The position numbers were made by a program, and so were the translations under genes. DNA of 31,219 nt from positions 1 to 31,219 of IMG/VR virus record IMGVR_UViG_3300029981_000164. One strand, written 5' to 3'. Under the pieces are notes generated by a model that worked only from the letters and a program-made list of their open reading frames with translations, was not told where the DNA came from and did no database searches. Origin of the DNA: a virus. The first letter of the stretch is position 1, and each line of letters opens with the position of its first letter. Positions 30,801-31,219 of this stretch are shown here, one piece after another.

Positions 30801-31219
30801 ATCAGGTGAATGATCATGACCGAAGTATAGTGGATTAACGCGTTCCATATTTGGCTCTCCGTTAACTACTCCAGTGTAGTATACCTCTTTACCAGCAATT
30901 AAAGCATCTTTCCATCCTTTAGAGTATTCGTGAGGTAGATTAAGCTTTTCTTTTAGATAGTTAAGTGTATGATATGCTGAGTTCTCTGCAATGTCTTTAT
31001 ATCCTTTAGATACATAGTTCATTATTTTTTCAGGCGGCATTAATTCACCGGTCTGTAGCTTCTCTTGGTATTCTTGAGCAGATTTCTCATCCATTCCAGA
31101 TAGAATAGTAGCCATGGTATAATCCATAAGCATTTGCTTCATCTTATCTTGTACGTCAGACGCTGCATCTTGGCTAGTTCTAATAACTCTAAATCTAAAT
31201 GGATGCTTAGCTTCTTCTC
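27882..31219 (-). CDS. Portal protein, 5' end outside the window, interrupted by an intein
   Basis: The reading frame is open to the right edge: upstream of the first ATG (31142) 25 further codons read EEAKHPFRFRVIRTSQDAAS and on with no stop, so the true start lies outside the window and the ATG at 31142 is internal. Without the intein the visible chain is about 754 residues, in the range of crAss-like portals. The N-terminal extein contains NYLKEKLNLPHEYSKGWKDA, DGDWAVRRMRMSYTEVYDRL and IVIWYRLELALARDKGKVIN; the C-terminal extein begins SAQFNQITALDLTMSNVINQ and has EISGVSRQRQGEIS. The last 190 residues are Gln/Lys/Glu-rich and helical, as in the portal crown. The portal forms the ring through which DNA is packaged and ejected. 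Ca2+-like loop at 28182-28223. Confidence 0.8.
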   Translation of the reverse strand, partial: EEAKHPFRFRVIRTSQDAASDVQDKMKQMLMDYTMATILSGMDEKSAQEYQEKLQTGELMPPEKIMNYVSKGYKDIAENSAYHTLNYLKEKLNLPHEYSKGWKDALIAGKEVYYTGVVNGEPNMERVNPLYFGHDHSPDMEFIEDGDWAVRRMRMSYTEVYDRLFDKMTEKELDKLLELTGQNPQSGRYGKDTPSSLDYVNMNMKTVAGGGDSTINQPNQVNLWHAVWKSYKKIGFVKVLGDNGEPNEIIVSEDYMVIGNELSIEWKWVIEVWEGYRIGEDIYIGIAPLEYQHVSADNLNSQKLPYSGVIYNNTNSTPKSLVAIMKPLQYMYIVIWYRLELALARDKGKVINMDITQIPKSMNIDPAKWMHYLSSVGVNFINPYEEGWDIPGREGGKCFGRGTKILMFDGSLKNIEDVSVGNLVMGPDLSPRRVLNTHNGVDNMYKIVPSSGGDVQIVNSRHDIYYGLKNHHTNEVSFITSTPEELMLKFNKTPSCRDRHFLYRRGEIDMWRSGNYRDHLIDPYTLGLWIGDGSTNKAQFESMDTEIINYLEEFAILHGMNTRITANINSRSLTVNLSGGSRSKYRNLPGNWFLDRLSDLNIREYKDIPEEYIYTSKENRLSILAGLIDTDGWYDKTKNRFGFCQTEYRKHIVDKFAFIARSLGMKVSVRKRKCTPSELCKNHAEFCYVASILSGCERIPTRIKRKQTNQVKFFARDANRSMFNVEYHGVDEYFGFELDQDHLFLLGDLTIAHNSAQFNQITALDLTMSNVINQYIGLMNKIEDMMAEISGVSRQRQGEISPSELVGNVNAAVSNSASITEPLYWTHNQCKRNSLRMLLNTAKEVWKDSKRVSLQYIMDDSTRTFLKLADNFFYEDYDIFVSDSVKDLQDLEAVKSLYQPAMQNGATILDIAEIMTLDSVSAIKSKLAGIEKARGEKEQAAAEQENQRQMQLIDAQNQVKSQALSLEQQKLELEKYKIDTDNQTKIYVAELSAYRGQQDLDADQNGIPDVMEIADMSLKQRAQDSNEMDKAMQLSVKQKEAAMKHNLEVRKIQQQKATEDGKLALDHDKLELEDKKIKAVKELQAMKDRNAMDRERLKAKTAMKNKVTGER
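28956..30026 (-). mobile_element. Intein with LAGLIDADG homing endonuclease in the portal gene (357 aa)
   Basis: The insert starts at Cys (codon 30024-30026) after GREGGK and ends with His-Asn (codons 28956-28961) before Ser, the residues required for splicing. The N-terminal splicing block reads CFGRGTKILMFDGSLKNIED; a block B-like NSRHDIYYG follows about 60 residues later; the C-terminal block reads FGFELDQDHLFLLGDLTIAH then Asn. In the middle are two dodecapeptide motifs, DPYTLGLWIGDGST and LAGLIDTDGWY, about 100 residues apart, which mark a LAGLIDADG endonuclease with both acidic catalytic positions (Asp in each). Removal joins GREGGK to SAQFNQ in frame. The splicing and the endonuclease look intact, so it is probably an active mobile element. 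Its codon use (mostly AGA for Arg) resembles the surrounding genes. Confidence 0.92.

Overview
This window looks like the late structural and lysis region of a tailed, podovirus-type bacteriophage of the crAss-like group (Crassvirales), which infect Bacteroidota. The grounds are gene order and protein character. Reading the minus strand from right to left, there is a portal gene, an acidic scaffold-like gene, an HK97-type major capsid gene, small head genes, adaptor and head-fibre genes, a collagen-like fibre, a lysis cassette, ring/hub-type genes including an HU/IHF-like one, a very large muzzle-type tail protein, and two large low-complexity cargo-type proteins. The DNA is AT-rich, starts lie in A/T-rich leaders with few clear Shine-Dalgarno sites, and FISUMP domains appear; all fit a Bacteroidota host. 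Family names rest on reading the proteins by eye, not on a database search.

Every gene I accept is on the minus strand, and genes are packed with gaps of a few bases or short overlaps. The only gaps near or above 100 bases are 19684-19782, 20755-20860, 22571-22704 and 24696-24913. Each holds at least one hairpin or inverted repeat and probably divides the transcript. TAA, TAG (11041, 14995, 22705) and TGA (23175) all end genes at plausible places, so the standard bacterial code is in use here; some crAss-like lineages reassign stops.

Layout from right to left: 31219-27882, portal, open past the window edge and interrupted by a 357-residue intein with a LAGLIDADG endonuclease. 27880-26419, an unknown small gene and a scaffold-like acidic protein. 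26389-24914, major capsid protein. 24695-21818, seven small to medium head or assembly genes, mostly of unknown function. 21814-18202, an adaptor-like protein with two carbohydrate-binding-module-like inserts, an apparently highly expressed virion protein, and a head/tail fibre. 18199-13525, a fibre-associated protein, a collagen-like fibre with an S74 chaperone, a FISUMP fibre and a small structural protein. 13519-11703, lysis cassette (two membrane proteins, a spanin-like protein and a DUF5675-type enzyme with a THGC motif). 11703-5271, ring/hub proteins and the muzzle. 5269-17, a second FISUMP protein and two cargo-type proteins.

The genes together would build the capsid, the portal vertex with its ring and muzzle tail, receptor-binding fibres and ejected cargo, and then lyse the host. 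The most unusual items are the portal intein, the two FISUMP proteins with swapped domain halves, the twin carbohydrate-binding-like inserts in an adaptor-type protein, the L,D-transpeptidase-like motif in the lysis enzyme, and hairpins near the capsid gene whose T-tracts face the wrong strand.
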